Shown: positions 19,109-28,564 of the stretch, piece by piece
Position numbering within the stretch: the stretch's first letter is position 1
How the letters are laid out: each line of letters opens with the position of its first letter
Assembly: GCF_004363805.1 (NCBI RefSeq)
Contig: NZ_SNZP01000004.1
Coordinates: 1 to 64,000 of the forward strand
DNA length: 64,000 nucleotides
Reading direction: 5' to 3'
Source of the DNA: Paludibacterium purpuratum
GTDB lineage: Bacteria > Pseudomonadota > Gammaproteobacteria > Burkholderiales > Chromobacteriaceae
Program-made: the position numbers and the translations under genes
Notes under the pieces: generated by a model
The model's database searches: none
Seen by the model: only the letters and a program-made list of their open reading frames with translations
What the model was told of the DNA's origin: nothing

Positions 19109-19183
19109 ACGATGTGTGAAGATGCAAGATTTTCTTAATCGTTTTGCGTGCAAGGTGTCGAATATGCGGAATATCATGTCCGC

Positions 19184-20641
19184 ATGAAAAAAACCTTCCT
19201 GCTCACGACGATCTCCATCGGTTTGCTGTTGATCGCTGGCGGTGTTCGCGCCGAGTTGCCTGATTTGGGCGATGTCTCCCAGGCGTCCATGTCTTTGGCT
19301 GACGAAGCGCGCATCGGGCGCAACGCTATGCGCGAACTCCGGCAGCAGGACGCCATCAGCGACGACCCCGAATTGGCCATGTACATCAACAGCCTGGGCG
19401 CCCGTTTGGCTGCGGGCGCGGTCGGGTCGGGCATCCGTTTTACCTTCTTTGTCGTGAACGATGGTTCGATCAACGCCTTTGCCATGCCGGGCGGGTACAT
19501 TGGCGTCAACAAGGGGCTGATCATGGCCTCCCAGAGCGAAGGCGAGCTCGCTTCGGTGCTCGGTCATGAAATGGCGCACGTCACCCAGCACCATATGGCG
19601 CGCATGCAAGCCAATACCTTGCCCAACCAGCTGACCCTGCTTGCTACCCTGGTGGCCGCCGCGCTGGCCTCGCGCGCCCATAATTCGGACGCCGTCATGG
19701 GGACGATCAACGCTGGCATCGGGCTGACGCTGGCCAACCAGCTCTCTTTCTCACGGGATTTCGAGCGCGAGGCGGATCGTGTCGGCATGCAATACCTAGC
19801 CGCTGCTGGTTTCGATGTGCGCGACATGCCTGGATTCTTCTCGCGTATGCAGCAGTCGGAGCATCTCAACGGCGGCGACGCCTACGCCTTCCTGCGCACG
19901 CACCCCGTGACCGTCGAGCGAATCAGCGAAGCCCAGAACCGTTCTCTGAATGCCCCGGTACGCATGCGGGTCAGCGGTACCGATTACCTGCTGGTACGGG
20001 AAAAAATCCGCAACCAGCTACTAGCGCCGACCGAGGCCTCCAAGTATTACCAGACCGCGCTCGCCAACCGGCAATATTTGAACGAAGGCGCGCAATGGTA
20101 TGGCCTGGCGATGGCACGCGAGCGCCTGCACGATCAGGCTGGGGCCGCGAAGGCGCTGGGCAAGGCACGACAAATATTGCCTGCCAGTCCAATGCTCTAC
20201 ACTCTTGAGGCCGCCATCGACCGCTCCGGCAAGAACTGGGACGGCGCGCTGGCGGCGTATAAGACCGGATTGGCGCGCTACCCAGGATTCCGCCCGCTGT
20301 CCGACGACGAAGTCGATCTACTGATCCAACTGGGGCAGCGCGAACAGGCCCTGCAGAAGATTCGCCATCTGCAGCAGACGTGGCCTGCGGATCCCGCCTT
20401 GTATCGGCTGCAGTCGCGGCTATACGCCGATAGCGACATGCTGCGCTACCACGCGGCGCTGGGCAATGCACTGTACTTCGAGTTGCAATATGAGCCGGCA
20501 CTGGAACAATTCCGGCTGGCGAGCCAGGCGCCAGGCGATGATTTCTACCTGCGCTCTTCGATCGAGGCTCGCTCACGGGAATTGGAAAAACTGGTGGCCG
20601 ACAGCAAGCGCGATGGCACCGATCAGGGCGACGGGCAATAG
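19184..20641 (+). CDS. bepA: M48 metallopeptidase with TPR repeats (BepA/YfgC-like)
   Basis: 485 aa. A signal peptide (about 1-24) is followed by an M48 zinc protease domain with H128-E-M-A-H132 (VLGHEMAHVTQHHMARMQ) and the third ligand in FSRDFEREADRVGMQYLAAAGFD. A C-terminal region (about 280-475) of helical TPR-like repeats follows (ANRQYLNEGAQWYGLAMARERLHDQAGAAKALGKAR). BepA works in the periplasm on stalled LptD/BAM substrates. The start MKKTFLL is fixed by the signal peptide; the ribosome-binding site is weak. No terminator was found after it. Confidence 0.9.
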   Translation: MKKTFLLTTISIGLLLIAGGVRAELPDLGDVSQASMSLADEARIGRNAMRELRQQDAISDDPELAMYINSLGARLAAGAVGSGIRFTFFVVNDGSINAFAMPGGYIGVNKGLIMASQSEGELASVLGHEMAHVTQHHMARMQANTLPNQLTLLATLVAAALASRAHNSDAVMGTINAGIGLTLANQLSFSRDFEREADRVGMQYLAAAGFDVRDMPGFFSRMQQSEHLNGGDAYAFLRTHPVTVERISEAQNRSLNAPVRMRVSGTDYLLVREKIRNQLLAPTEASKYYQTALANRQYLNEGAQWYGLAMARERLHDQAGAAKALGKARQILPASPMLYTLEAAIDRSGKNWDGALAAYKTGLARYPGFRPLSDDEVDLLIQLGQREQALQKIRHLQQTWPADPALYRLQSRLYADSDMLRYHAALGNALYFELQYEPALEQFRLASQAPGDDFYLRSSIEARSRELEKLVADSKRDGTDQGDGQ

Positions 20642-20898
20642 CAAAAATGCAACATGTTGCGGCGCGGCAATTGCAAAAATGCTATTGGGTTGGAGCGAAA
20701 ACCCTAAAAAGCTATTCCAAAACGAACATCATTCGTTTTAAACTCATCTGCGCATACCCACTTTTTTTCTAAAACGAAAAATACAAACAAAAACGAACAA
20801 TTATTTACTGCAAACTGCGCAAAATGTTCATAAGTGAATATTTATGGTGCAAAGAACCAGGTCGGCAGCCGGCCGGCCGCACATGATGATGAGGATGT
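20642..20898 (+). promoter_or_regulatory. AT-rich aceE upstream region with AAAACGAA repeats
   Basis: 257 bases without a gene. It contains a direct repeat GCAAAAATGC (20641-20650 and 20673-20682), a 12-bp palindrome GCAACATGTTGC (20649-20660), and four copies of AAAACGAA: 20719-20726, 20732-20739 (inverted, making a perfect 8-bp inverted repeat with CATCA between), 20771-20778 and 20790-20797. These are good candidates for regulator sites controlling the pyruvate dehydrogenase operon. The promoter itself was not assigned with confidence. Confidence 0.5.
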
Positions 20899-23568
20899 AT
20901 GAAAATGGCTGAGAGCATGCCGCAAGACATTGATCCGTTGGAAACCCAGGAGTGGTTGCAGGCGTTGGAGTCCGTTCTGAATGCCGAAGGCGCCGACCGA
21001 GCGCATTTCCTTCTGGAGAGCATGGTCGAGCGGACCCGCGAACGAGGCGGCCACTTGCCGTTCCATCTGACCACCGGTTATCAGAACAGCATCCCGGTCG
21101 GACGCGAGGCCAAGTCGCCGGGCAATCATGAGCTGGAGAATCGCATCTGCTCGATCAACCGCTGGAACGCCATGGCGATGATCCTGCGCGCCGGCAAGAA
21201 AGAGCTCGAATTGGGCGGGCATATTGCCAGCTTCCAGTCCTCCGCCACCCTGTACGATGTCGGTTTGAACCATTTCTGGCATGCTCCCAACGACGATCAA
21301 GACGGCGACCTGGTGTACTTCCAGGGCCATATCGCCCCCGGCATCTATGCGCGCGCCTTCATGGAAGGCCGTCTTAGCGAAGCCGACCTGGACAACTTCC
21401 GCCAAGAGGTGGATGGCAATGGTCTGTCCTCCTATCCCCATCCCTGGCTGCAGCCGGACTTCTGGCAATTCCCGACCGTTTCCATGGGCCTCGGGCCGTT
21501 GACGGCCATTTACCAGGCCCGCTTCCTCAAATATCTGGAAAGCCGTGGCCTCGCCCGCACGCCGGGGCGCAAGGTCTGGTGCTTCTGCGGCGATGGCGAA
21601 ATGGACGAGCCGGAGTCGCTCGGCGCCATCAGCCTGGCCTCGCGCGAAGGCCTGGACAATCTGATTTTCGTGGTCAACTGCAACCTGCAGCGCTTGGATG
21701 GCCCTGTGCGCGGCAACGGCAAGATCATCCAGGAACTCGAGGGCGAATTCCGTGGTGCGGGTTGGAACGTACTCAAGGTCATCTGGGGCAGCCGCTGGGA
21801 TCCTCTGTTGGCCATGGACTCCAAGGGTCTGCTCAAGAAGCGCATGGACGAATGTGTCGATGGCGACTACCAGACCTTCAAATCCCGCGACGGGGCCTAT
21901 GTACGCGAACACTTCTTCGGCCAGTACCCGGAGCTACGCGCCATGGTCGCCAACATGTCCGACGATGAAATCTGGGGGCTGAACCGCGGCGGCCACGATC
22001 CGCACAAGGTCTACGCGGCTTACCACGAGGCCACCACCAACGCCGGCGGACGGCCGACGGTCATTTTGGCCAAGACCATCAAGGGCTACGGCATGGGGGC
22101 CGCCGGCGAAGCGCAGAATATCGCGCATCAGGCGAAGAAGATGGACACCGACTCCATCCGCCGCCTGCGCGACCGTTTGGGTATCCCGATCTCCGACGAA
22201 CAATTGGCGGAAGTGCCGTATTACAAGCCGGCCGACGACAGCCCTGAAATGCGTTATCTGCAAGAGCGCCGCACGGCGCTTGGCGGCTATCTGCCGAGTC
22301 GCAAGCCGGTGACTGCGCCGCTGACCGTTCCGGGCCTGCACCTGTTCGATGCTCAACTCAAGGACTCCGGCGAGCGCGAATTCTCCACCACCATGGCTTT
22401 CGTGCGCATGTTGGGTTCGCTGCTCAAGGACAAGAACATCGGCAAGCAGATCGTACCGATCGTGCCGGACGAATCGCGCACCTTCGGTATGGAGGGCATG
22501 TTCCGCCAATACGGCATCTGGTCATCCGTCGGTCAAAACTACGTGCCGCAAGACCACGATCAACTGATGTTCTACAAGGAATCCAAGGACGGCCAGATCC
22601 TGCAGGAAGGCATTAACGAACCGGGAGCCATGTCGTCCTGGATCGCCGCGGCGACTAGCTACGCCAACAACGGCATCCCGATGATTCCGTTCTACATCTA
22701 CTATTCGATGTTCGGTTTCCAACGCATTGGCGACCTGGCCTGGGCCGCCGGCGATATGCGTGCGCGCGGCTTCCTGCTCGGCGGGACTGCCGGCCGCACC
22801 ACGCTCAACGGCGAAGGCCTGCAACACGAAGACGGCCATAGCCACATCCAGGCTGGCCTGATTCCCAACTGCATCAGCTATGACCCGACCTTCGCCTTCG
22901 AGCTGGCGGTGATTCTGCAAGACGGCTTGCGCCGCATGTACATCGATCAGGAAGACGTTTTCTACTACATCACCCTGATGAACGAGAACTATGCGCACCC
23001 GGAAATGCCGGCCGGCGCGGAAGCGGGCATCCTCAAGGGCATGTATCTGCTGCGCGACGGCGGCGATGCCGGCGTCAAGGTGCAACTGATGGGTTCCGGC
23101 ACGATCCTGCGCGAGGTCATTGCCGCGGCCGATCTGCTGAAAAACGACTTCGGCGTCAATGCCGATATCTGGAGCGCCACCTCGTTCAACCTGTTGCGTC
23201 GCGACGGCATGGCCGCCGAACGCTGGAACCTGCTGCACCCGACCGCGGAGGCGCGCGTGCCCTATGTGACCGCCCAGTTGGCCGGCCACGACGGCCCGGT
23301 CATCGCTGCCACCGACTACATTCGCAACTATGCAGAGCAGATTCGCGGCTACGTGCCGGGGCGCTACACCGTCCTGGGCACCGATGGCTTCGGTCGGTCG
23401 GATTCGCGCAAGCAATTACGTAAATTCTTCGAAGTGGATCGCTACCACGTGGCTGTGGCCGCGCTGAATGCCCTGGCGCAAGAGGGCAAGATCGAGCGCG
23501 CCCGCGTGGCCGAGGCCCTGGCCCGCTACGGCATCGACGCCGACAAGCCGGCGCCGTGGACCGTATAA
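20899..23568 (+). CDS. aceE: Pyruvate dehydrogenase E1 component (homodimeric)
   Basis: 889 aa, the gammaproteobacterial/betaproteobacterial homodimeric E1 type. It decarboxylates pyruvate with thiamine diphosphate and acetylates the E2 lipoyl arm. Family blocks include DIDPLETQEWLQALESVL at the N-terminus, NHFWHAPNDDQDGDLVYFQGHIAPGIYARAF, the ThDP motif GDGEMDEPES...NCN (about 231-262) and TAGRTTLNGEGLQHEDGHSH. GAGGATGT precedes the ATG. First gene of aceE-aceF-lpdA. Confidence 0.98.
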   Translation: MKMAESMPQDIDPLETQEWLQALESVLNAEGADRAHFLLESMVERTRERGGHLPFHLTTGYQNSIPVGREAKSPGNHELENRICSINRWNAMAMILRAGKKELELGGHIASFQSSATLYDVGLNHFWHAPNDDQDGDLVYFQGHIAPGIYARAFMEGRLSEADLDNFRQEVDGNGLSSYPHPWLQPDFWQFPTVSMGLGPLTAIYQARFLKYLESRGLARTPGRKVWCFCGDGEMDEPESLGAISLASREGLDNLIFVVNCNLQRLDGPVRGNGKIIQELEGEFRGAGWNVLKVIWGSRWDPLLAMDSKGLLKKRMDECVDGDYQTFKSRDGAYVREHFFGQYPELRAMVANMSDDEIWGLNRGGHDPHKVYAAYHEATTNAGGRPTVILAKTIKGYGMGAAGEAQNIAHQAKKMDTDSIRRLRDRLGIPISDEQLAEVPYYKPADDSPEMRYLQERRTALGGYLPSRKPVTAPLTVPGLHLFDAQLKDSGEREFSTTMAFVRMLGSLLKDKNIGKQIVPIVPDESRTFGMEGMFRQYGIWSSVGQNYVPQDHDQLMFYKESKDGQILQEGINEPGAMSSWIAAATSYANNGIPMIPFYIYYSMFGFQRIGDLAWAAGDMRARGFLLGGTAGRTTLNGEGLQHEDGHSHIQAGLIPNCISYDPTFAFELAVILQDGLRRMYIDQEDVFYYITLMNENYAHPEMPAGAEAGILKGMYLLRDGGDAGVKVQLMGSGTILREVIAAADLLKNDFGVNADIWSATSFNLLRRDGMAAERWNLLHPTAEARVPYVTAQLAGHDGPVIAATDYIRNYAEQIRGYVPGRYTVLGTDGFGRSDSRKQLRKFFEVDRYHVAVAALNALAQEGKIERARVAEALARYGIDADKPAPWTV

Positions 23569-23587
23569 GCCTCCCTTGAAGACATTT

Positions 23588-23610
23588 GGTGCCGGGTGCG
23601 ACCCGGCACC
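23588..23610 (+). other. Perfect hairpin between aceE and aceF
   Basis: GGTGCCGGGT (23588-23597) and ACCCGGCACC (23601-23610) form a perfect 10-bp GC-rich stem with a GCG loop, 20 bases after the aceE stop and 20 before the aceF start. No U-tract follows, so it is more likely a 3'-end stabiliser or processing site setting the E1:E2 message ratio than a terminator. Confidence 0.75.
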
Positions 23611-23629
23611 CTAGGTGGAACCAGACAAT

Positions 23630-24937
23630 ATGAGCAATCTGATCGATCTGAAAGTACCGGATATCGGCGGCCATAACGGCGTCGACGTCATCGAAGTATT
23701 CATCCAGCCAGGCCAGCGCATCGAAATCGACGATTCCCTGCTGACGCTGGAAACCGATAAGGCGACGATGGAAGTGCCGGCGAGCCATGCCGGCGTGGTC
23801 AAGGAGGTGCTGATCCAAGTTGGTGGCAAGGTGTCCGAAGGCGACGTGATCGCCCGCATCGAAGCGGTCGCCACGAGTGCCGCATCCGTCGAACCGCCTG
23901 CGCCCGCCTCGACGCCTGCCGCGCCGGCGCCCAGTGCGCCCGTGCCCAGTGCGCCGGCCGCGGCGATTGCCGCGGTACCCGCAGCCGCCGTTGCCGTCGC
24001 CTTGCCCGACGACAGCGGTCTGACCCAGGCGCATGCCGGTCCGTCGGCGCGTCGTTTGGCGCGCCAGCTCGGGGTCGACCTGTCCAAGGTGAAAGGCTCG
24101 GGTCGCAAGGGCCGCATCGTCGAAGAAGACATCAAAGCCTACGTCAAGAGCATCATGGCAGGCGGTAGTGTCGCCGCCGCCCCGGCATCGGGCAGCGGCG
24201 TCGGCCTGGATCTGCTGCCGTGGCCCAAGGTCGATTTCGCCAAATTCGGCCCGATCGATCCCCAGCCGTTGGCGCGTATCAAAAAGCTCTCCGGCGCCAA
24301 CCTGGCGCGCAACTGGGTGATGATTCCGCACGTCACGCAGTTCGACGAAGCCGACATCACCGAAATGGAAGCCTTCCGCAAGGGCATGGGCGAAGAGCTC
24401 AAGACCGATGGCGTCAAGCTGACGCCGCTGGCTTTCCTGATCAAGGCTTGCGTCGCCGCATTGAAGAAATTCCCCGAGTTCAACGCCTCGCTGGACGGCG
24501 ACAACCTGGTGCTCAAGCAGTATTACCATATCGGCTTTGCCGCCGACACGCCGAACGGTCTGGTCGTGCCGGTGATCCGCGACGCCGATAAGAAGAGCTT
24601 GATCGAATTGGCGCAGGAATCGGCCCTGCTTGCCAAGAAGGCCCGCGACGGCAAGCTTCTGCCTACCGACATGCAAGGCGGTTGCTTCAGCATTTCCAGC
24701 CTGGGCGGTATCGGCGGCACGGCCTTCACCCCGATCATCAATGCGCCGGAGGTGGCGATCCTCGGCGTCTCCAAATCGGCGATCAAGCCTGTCTACGACG
24801 GTAAGGAATTCCAGCCGCGGCTGATGCTGCCGTTGTCGCTGTCCTACGATCACCGTGTGATCGACGGTGCCTCCGCCGCGCGTTTTACCAGCTTCTTGGC
24901 GCAGGCGCTGGCGGACATTCGCCGCTTGATGCTGTAA
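23630..24937 (+). CDS. aceF: Pyruvate dehydrogenase E2, dihydrolipoyl acetyltransferase
   Basis: 435 aa with a single lipoyl domain (1-80; lipoylated K44 in [10 protein letters not shown]). An Ala/Pro linker (about 85-130) follows, then a peripheral-subunit-binding domain ([35 protein letters not shown], about 136-172) and a catalytic domain ending with [17 protein letters not shown] (His near 407). It moves acetyl groups to CoA and forms the complex core. E. coli AceF has three lipoyl domains; this one has one. The ATG at 23630 is chosen over GTG 23615, with AGGTGGA upstream. Confidence 0.97.
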   Translation: MSNLIDLKVPDIGGHNGVDVIEVFIQPGQRIEIDDSLLTLETDKATMEVPASHAGVVKEVLIQVGGKVSEGDVIARIEAVATSAASVEPPAPASTPAAPAPSAPVPSAPAAAIAAVPAAAVAVALPDDSGLTQAHAGPSARRLARQLGVDLSKVKGSGRKGRIVEEDIKAYVKSIMAGGSVAAAPASGSGVGLDLLPWPKVDFAKFGPIDPQPLARIKKLSGANLARNWVMIPHVTQFDEADITEMEAFRKGMGEELKTDGVKLTPLAFLIKACVAALKKFPEFNASLDGDNLVLKQYYHIGFAADTPNGLVVPVIRDADKKSLIELAQESALLAKKARDGKLLPTDMQGGCFSISSLGGIGGTAFTPIINAPEVAILGVSKSAIKPVYDGKEFQPRLMLPLSLSYDHRVIDGASAARFTSFLAQALADIRRLML

Positions 24938-24951
24938 GTGGAAAAAGAAAA

Positions 24952-26712
24952 ATGAGCAAAATCGTCGAACTCAAAATCCCCGACATCGGCGGCCACAGCG
25001 GCGTCGACGTCATCGAAATCTTTATCAAGCCCGGCGACGCGATTGCCGTCGAAGACGCGTTGCTGACGCTGGAAACCGATAAGGCCACCATGGATGTACC
25101 GGCGGCCGAAGCCGGTGTGATCAAGGAAGTACTGGTGCAGGTCGGCGGCAAGGTCTCCGAGGGCGACGTCATTGCCCGACTGGAAGTGACCGAAACCGGC
25201 GGCGTCGCCTCGGCGCATACCCAGACCGGCGACACGCCCGCCGCGGCGCCTGCCGCGCAGACCCATAGCGGCGGCGCAGACGTCGAATGCGATGTGCTGG
25301 TGTTGGGCGGTGGCCCGGGCGGCTATTCCGCCGCCTTCCGCGCGGCGGATCTGGGACTGAAGACCGTGGTTGTCGAACGGTTCTCGACCCTTGGCGGCGT
25401 CTGCCTCAATGTCGGCTGCATTCCGTCCAAGGCGTTGTTGCACAATGCCGAGCTGATGGATGAAGTCATGGAGTTGGCAGCCAACGGCATCAAGTTCGCC
25501 AAGCCGGAAATCGATATCGACGCGTTGCGCGGCTTCAAGCAAAAAGTGGTCGGCAAGCTGACCGGCGGCCTGGCCGGCATGGCCAAGGCTCGCAAGGTCG
25601 AGGTCGTGCGCGGCGTCGGCACCTTCGTCGATCCGCACCACCTTGCGGTCGAGCTGACCGATGGTCCCGGCAAGGCGACGACCGGCGAGAAGAAGATCGT
25701 TCGCTTCAAGCAGGCCATTATCGCCGCCGGTTCGCGCGTGGCGAAATTGCCGTTCATCCCCAGCGACCCGCGCATCATCGACTCCACCGGCGCGCTCGAA
25801 TTGACCGACGTACCGCAAAAGATGCTGATCATCGGCGGCGGTATCATCGGCCTGGAAATGGGCACCGTCTATTCGTCGCTCGGCACTCGACTCGACGTGG
25901 TCGAAATGATGGATGGTCTGATGCAAGGCGCCGACCGAGACCTGGTGCGCGTCTGGCAGAAGATGAACACCCACCGCTTCGACAACATCATGCTCAAGAC
26001 CAAGACCGTGGCGGTGGAAGCGCGCGAGGACGGTATCTGGGTGACCTTCGAGGGTGAAAGCGCGCCAAGTGGTCCGCAGCGCTACGACAAAGTGCTGGTG
26101 GCCGCGGGCCGCGCCCCCAACGGCAAGCTGATTGGTGCCGAAAACGCCGGTGTGATCGTTACCGATCGCGGCTTTATCCCGGTCGATAAGCAGATGCGCA
26201 CCAACGTACCGCACATCTTCGCCATCGGCGATTTGGTCGGCCAGCCCATGCTGGCGCACAAAGCGGTGCACGAGGCGCACGTGGCGGCCGAAGTGATCGC
26301 CGGCCACAAAGCCTTTTTCGATGCTCGCGTGATTCCGGGCGTGGCCTACACCAACCCCGAGGTCGCCTGGGTCGGCATGACCGAGGAAGAGGCTGGCAAG
26401 GAAGGGATCAAACTCGGCAAGTCGGTCTTCCCGTGGGCCGCTTCCGGCCGCGCCATCGCCAACGGCCAGGAGGAAGGCTTCACCAAGCTGCTGTTCGACG
26501 CCGACACGCACCGGATCATCGGCGGCGGTATCGTCGGGGCTCATGCCGGCGACATGATCGGCGAGATCTGTCTGGCCATTGAGATGGGATGCGACCCGGA
26601 AGACATCGGCAAGACCATCCACCCGCACCCGACGTTGGGCGAATCGATCGGCATGTCGGCCGAAGTATTCGGCGGGGTGTGTACCGATCTACCGCCGCAG
26701 CGCAAGAAATAG
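24952..26712 (+). CDS. lpdA: Dihydrolipoyl dehydrogenase (E3) with N-terminal lipoyl domain
   Basis: 586 aa. The first 80 residues are a lipoyl domain (K44 in ETDKATMDVP) nearly identical in sequence to that of the neighbouring aceF. An Ala-rich linker follows, then FAD-disulfide oxidoreductase: FAD loop VLGGGPGGYSAAF (about 116-128), redox pair C151-LNVG-C156, NAD loop MLIIGGGIIGLEMG, and the C-terminal active-site HPHPTLGES. It reoxidises dihydrolipoamide with NAD. The lipoyl-E3 fusion is known from Neisseria (P64K) and some other betaproteobacteria. It lies 14 bases after aceF. Confidence 0.97.
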   Translation: MSKIVELKIPDIGGHSGVDVIEIFIKPGDAIAVEDALLTLETDKATMDVPAAEAGVIKEVLVQVGGKVSEGDVIARLEVTETGGVASAHTQTGDTPAAAPAAQTHSGGADVECDVLVLGGGPGGYSAAFRAADLGLKTVVVERFSTLGGVCLNVGCIPSKALLHNAELMDEVMELAANGIKFAKPEIDIDALRGFKQKVVGKLTGGLAGMAKARKVEVVRGVGTFVDPHHLAVELTDGPGKATTGEKKIVRFKQAIIAAGSRVAKLPFIPSDPRIIDSTGALELTDVPQKMLIIGGGIIGLEMGTVYSSLGTRLDVVEMMDGLMQGADRDLVRVWQKMNTHRFDNIMLKTKTVAVEAREDGIWVTFEGESAPSGPQRYDKVLVAAGRAPNGKLIGAENAGVIVTDRGFIPVDKQMRTNVPHIFAIGDLVGQPMLAHKAVHEAHVAAEVIAGHKAFFDARVIPGVAYTNPEVAWVGMTEEEAGKEGIKLGKSVFPWAASGRAIANGQEEGFTKLLFDADTHRIIGGGIVGAHAGDMIGEICLAIEMGCDPEDIGKTIHPHPTLGESIGMSAEVFGGVCTDLPPQRKK

Positions 26713-26719
26713 CGACAGC

Positions 26720-26771
26720 GCCCGGCGAGGCTTACGCCGACGCCGGGCCGGCCTTTTTCCTGAAAGGCCGG
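26720..26771 (+). terminator. Terminator after the pyruvate dehydrogenase operon
   Basis: GCCCGGCG (26720-26727) pairs with CGCCGGGC (26741-26748), followed by CGGCCTTTTT. A second overlapping stem, CCGGCCTTT with AAAGGCCGG (up to 26771), can form around the T-run. The arrangement is consistent with an intrinsic terminator. Confidence 0.7.
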
Positions 26772-26800
26772 ACTCGCCACCAACGCCTGCTTTGGCTACC

Positions 26801-28564
26801 ATGTGGCCCATGACTTGCCCCTCCCCCTTCGCGCGCCATGTGCTACTCGCGCTGCTGTGCCTGCCATTGTGCAGTCAAGCGGCGGGGTATGTTGTCCGTA
26901 TCGACGCGCCGTCGGCGTTGGTCACGTTGCTGAACGACAACTTGCCGTTGGCGACCGAACGCCAGGAGGCGCCAGTCGCCGACGGCGACCTGGATGTGCT
27001 GGTGCGTACCACACCGGAAAGTGCGCGTAAGTTACTGGAAACCGAAGGCTACTTCGATGCCCGCGTTCAAGTACGGGACGAAGGGGGCTCGCCGCGTACT
27101 TTCCGTGTTCTGGTCGAACCGGGTAAGCCGGTGCAAATCGGTACTGTGGATGTGCAATTGAAGGGGGCATTGGCCAAGGAACCCGACGTCGAAACACGGC
27201 GTCAGGCCATTTTGACCCAGTGGCCGCTGCAGGTTGGCGCGGTGTTCCGCGAAGCCGATTGGGATGCCGCCAAGCGCTTGGCGCTACAGTCGGTGACGGC
27301 GGATCGCTTCCCGCTGGCTCAGATCGAAAGCAGCCAGGCCGAGATCGACCCGGTTGCGCATCGTGCGCGTATGACCGTGATTATCGACAGCGGCCCGCTC
27401 ATCCGCTTCGGCGAATTGCAGATCCACGGGCTGAACCGTTATCCCGCCACGCTGGTGAAGAAGCTGGCCGATTTTCGGGTGGGAGACCCCTATCAGCTAC
27501 AAGTGTTGCAAGACTATCAAGCGGCGCTGGAACACAGCAGCCAGTTCTCCGGCGCCGTGGTCAGCGCCGATTTGCAGCATGTTTCCGCCGATGGCGTGGC
27601 GCCGGTGCTTATCGAAGTTAGCGAATTCCCGCTGAAGAAATTGGAGCTTGGTCTGACCTACAGCTCCGACGTCGGCCCCGGGGGACGGATCGGCTTCGAT
27701 CACAACAATCTGTTCGGCAGCGGATTGACGGGCTCGTCGGTGTTGCGCTGGGATCGTATGCAGCAGACGCTCAACCTCGGTATCGCCATGCCGCGCACCG
27801 CCGATGGCTATGTGCACACCATCAACGCCGCCGTTAAACAGACCAATATCCAGAGCCTGATCACCCAGTCGGAAGAGCTGGGCGTTTGGCGTATCCACAG
27901 AAATGCCGGCGATGAATGGCGGGTCGGATTGAATTTCCTACGCGACGCGCAACACGCCATCAACGAAGACACCCAAGTCAACACCGCGTTATTGCCGACC
28001 ATCGGCATGACCCGGCGCGCAGTCGACAACCCGCTGCGCCCCCGGGCGGGCTATCTGCTCGATGGCACGCTATCCGGCACGATCGGCAACTGGCTGTCCT
28101 CGACCAACTACGTGCGGCTGTATGCGCGGGGCGTCCAGTATTGGACGCCGTTTTCCTCGGCGCTCGGATCGCTGATGGCCAGATTGGAGGGCGGCCGGGT
28201 TTGGGCCAGCAACGTCAACGACGTCCCGAGCACGGAGTTGTTCCGTGCCGGCGGCAGCAATAGCGTGCGCGGTTACGACTACCAGAGCCTTGGCTTGCCG
28301 GGTCAGAACAATTCGGTGATCGGCGGCGCTGTGATGGTAACCGGCACCCTCGAGTACCAGATCCCGGTCTACAAAGACTGGGCGCTGGCGCTGTTCAGCG
28401 ATGCCGGTAACGTATCGGAAGACTGGAAAAGCTTCAGTTTCAAGCGTAGCTACGGTATCGGGGCGCGCTGGTTCAGTCCGGTGGCCCCGTTGTCGTTTGA
28501 CGTGGCCAAACCGCAGGGGGGAAAGAGCCTCGCCTGGACCATGAGCCTTGGATTGGCCTTCTGA
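26801..28564 (+). CDS. tamA: Translocation and assembly module TamA (Omp85 family)
   Basis: 587 aa. A signal peptide (about 1-29, ending CSQAAG) is followed by POTRA domains (VRIDAPSALVTLLNDNLPL; LLETEGYFDARVQVR; LIRFGELQIHGLNRYPATLVKKL) and a C-terminal Omp85 barrel with FRAGGSNSVRGYDYQSLG (the conserved VRGY/F loop) and a C-terminal Phe. It works with TamB in outer-membrane protein and lipid transport. The start is uncertain between ATG 26801 and 26810, neither with a good ribosome-binding site. It overlaps tamB by one base (TGATG). Confidence 0.94.
   Translation: MWPMTCPSPFARHVLLALLCLPLCSQAAGYVVRIDAPSALVTLLNDNLPLATERQEAPVADGDLDVLVRTTPESARKLLETEGYFDARVQVRDEGGSPRTFRVLVEPGKPVQIGTVDVQLKGALAKEPDVETRRQAILTQWPLQVGAVFREADWDAAKRLALQSVTADRFPLAQIESSQAEIDPVAHRARMTVIIDSGPLIRFGELQIHGLNRYPATLVKKLADFRVGDPYQLQVLQDYQAALEHSSQFSGAVVSADLQHVSADGVAPVLIEVSEFPLKKLELGLTYSSDVGPGGRIGFDHNNLFGSGLTGSSVLRWDRMQQTLNLGIAMPRTADGYVHTINAAVKQTNIQSLITQSEELGVWRIHRNAGDEWRVGLNFLRDAQHAINEDTQVNTALLPTIGMTRRAVDNPLRPRAGYLLDGTLSGTIGNWLSSTNYVRLYARGVQYWTPFSSALGSLMARLEGGRVWASNVNDVPSTELFRAGGSNSVRGYDYQSLGLPGQNNSVIGGAVMVTGTLEYQIPVYKDWALALFSDAGNVSEDWKSFSFKRSYGIGARWFSPVAPLSFDVAKPQGGKSLAWTMSLGLAF

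Noticed and set aside
24850-26628. 592-codon open frame antisense to lpdA
   Set aside because: A GC-rich codon shadow of a certain gene; low-complexity Gly/His/Arg-rich product and no ribosome-binding site.
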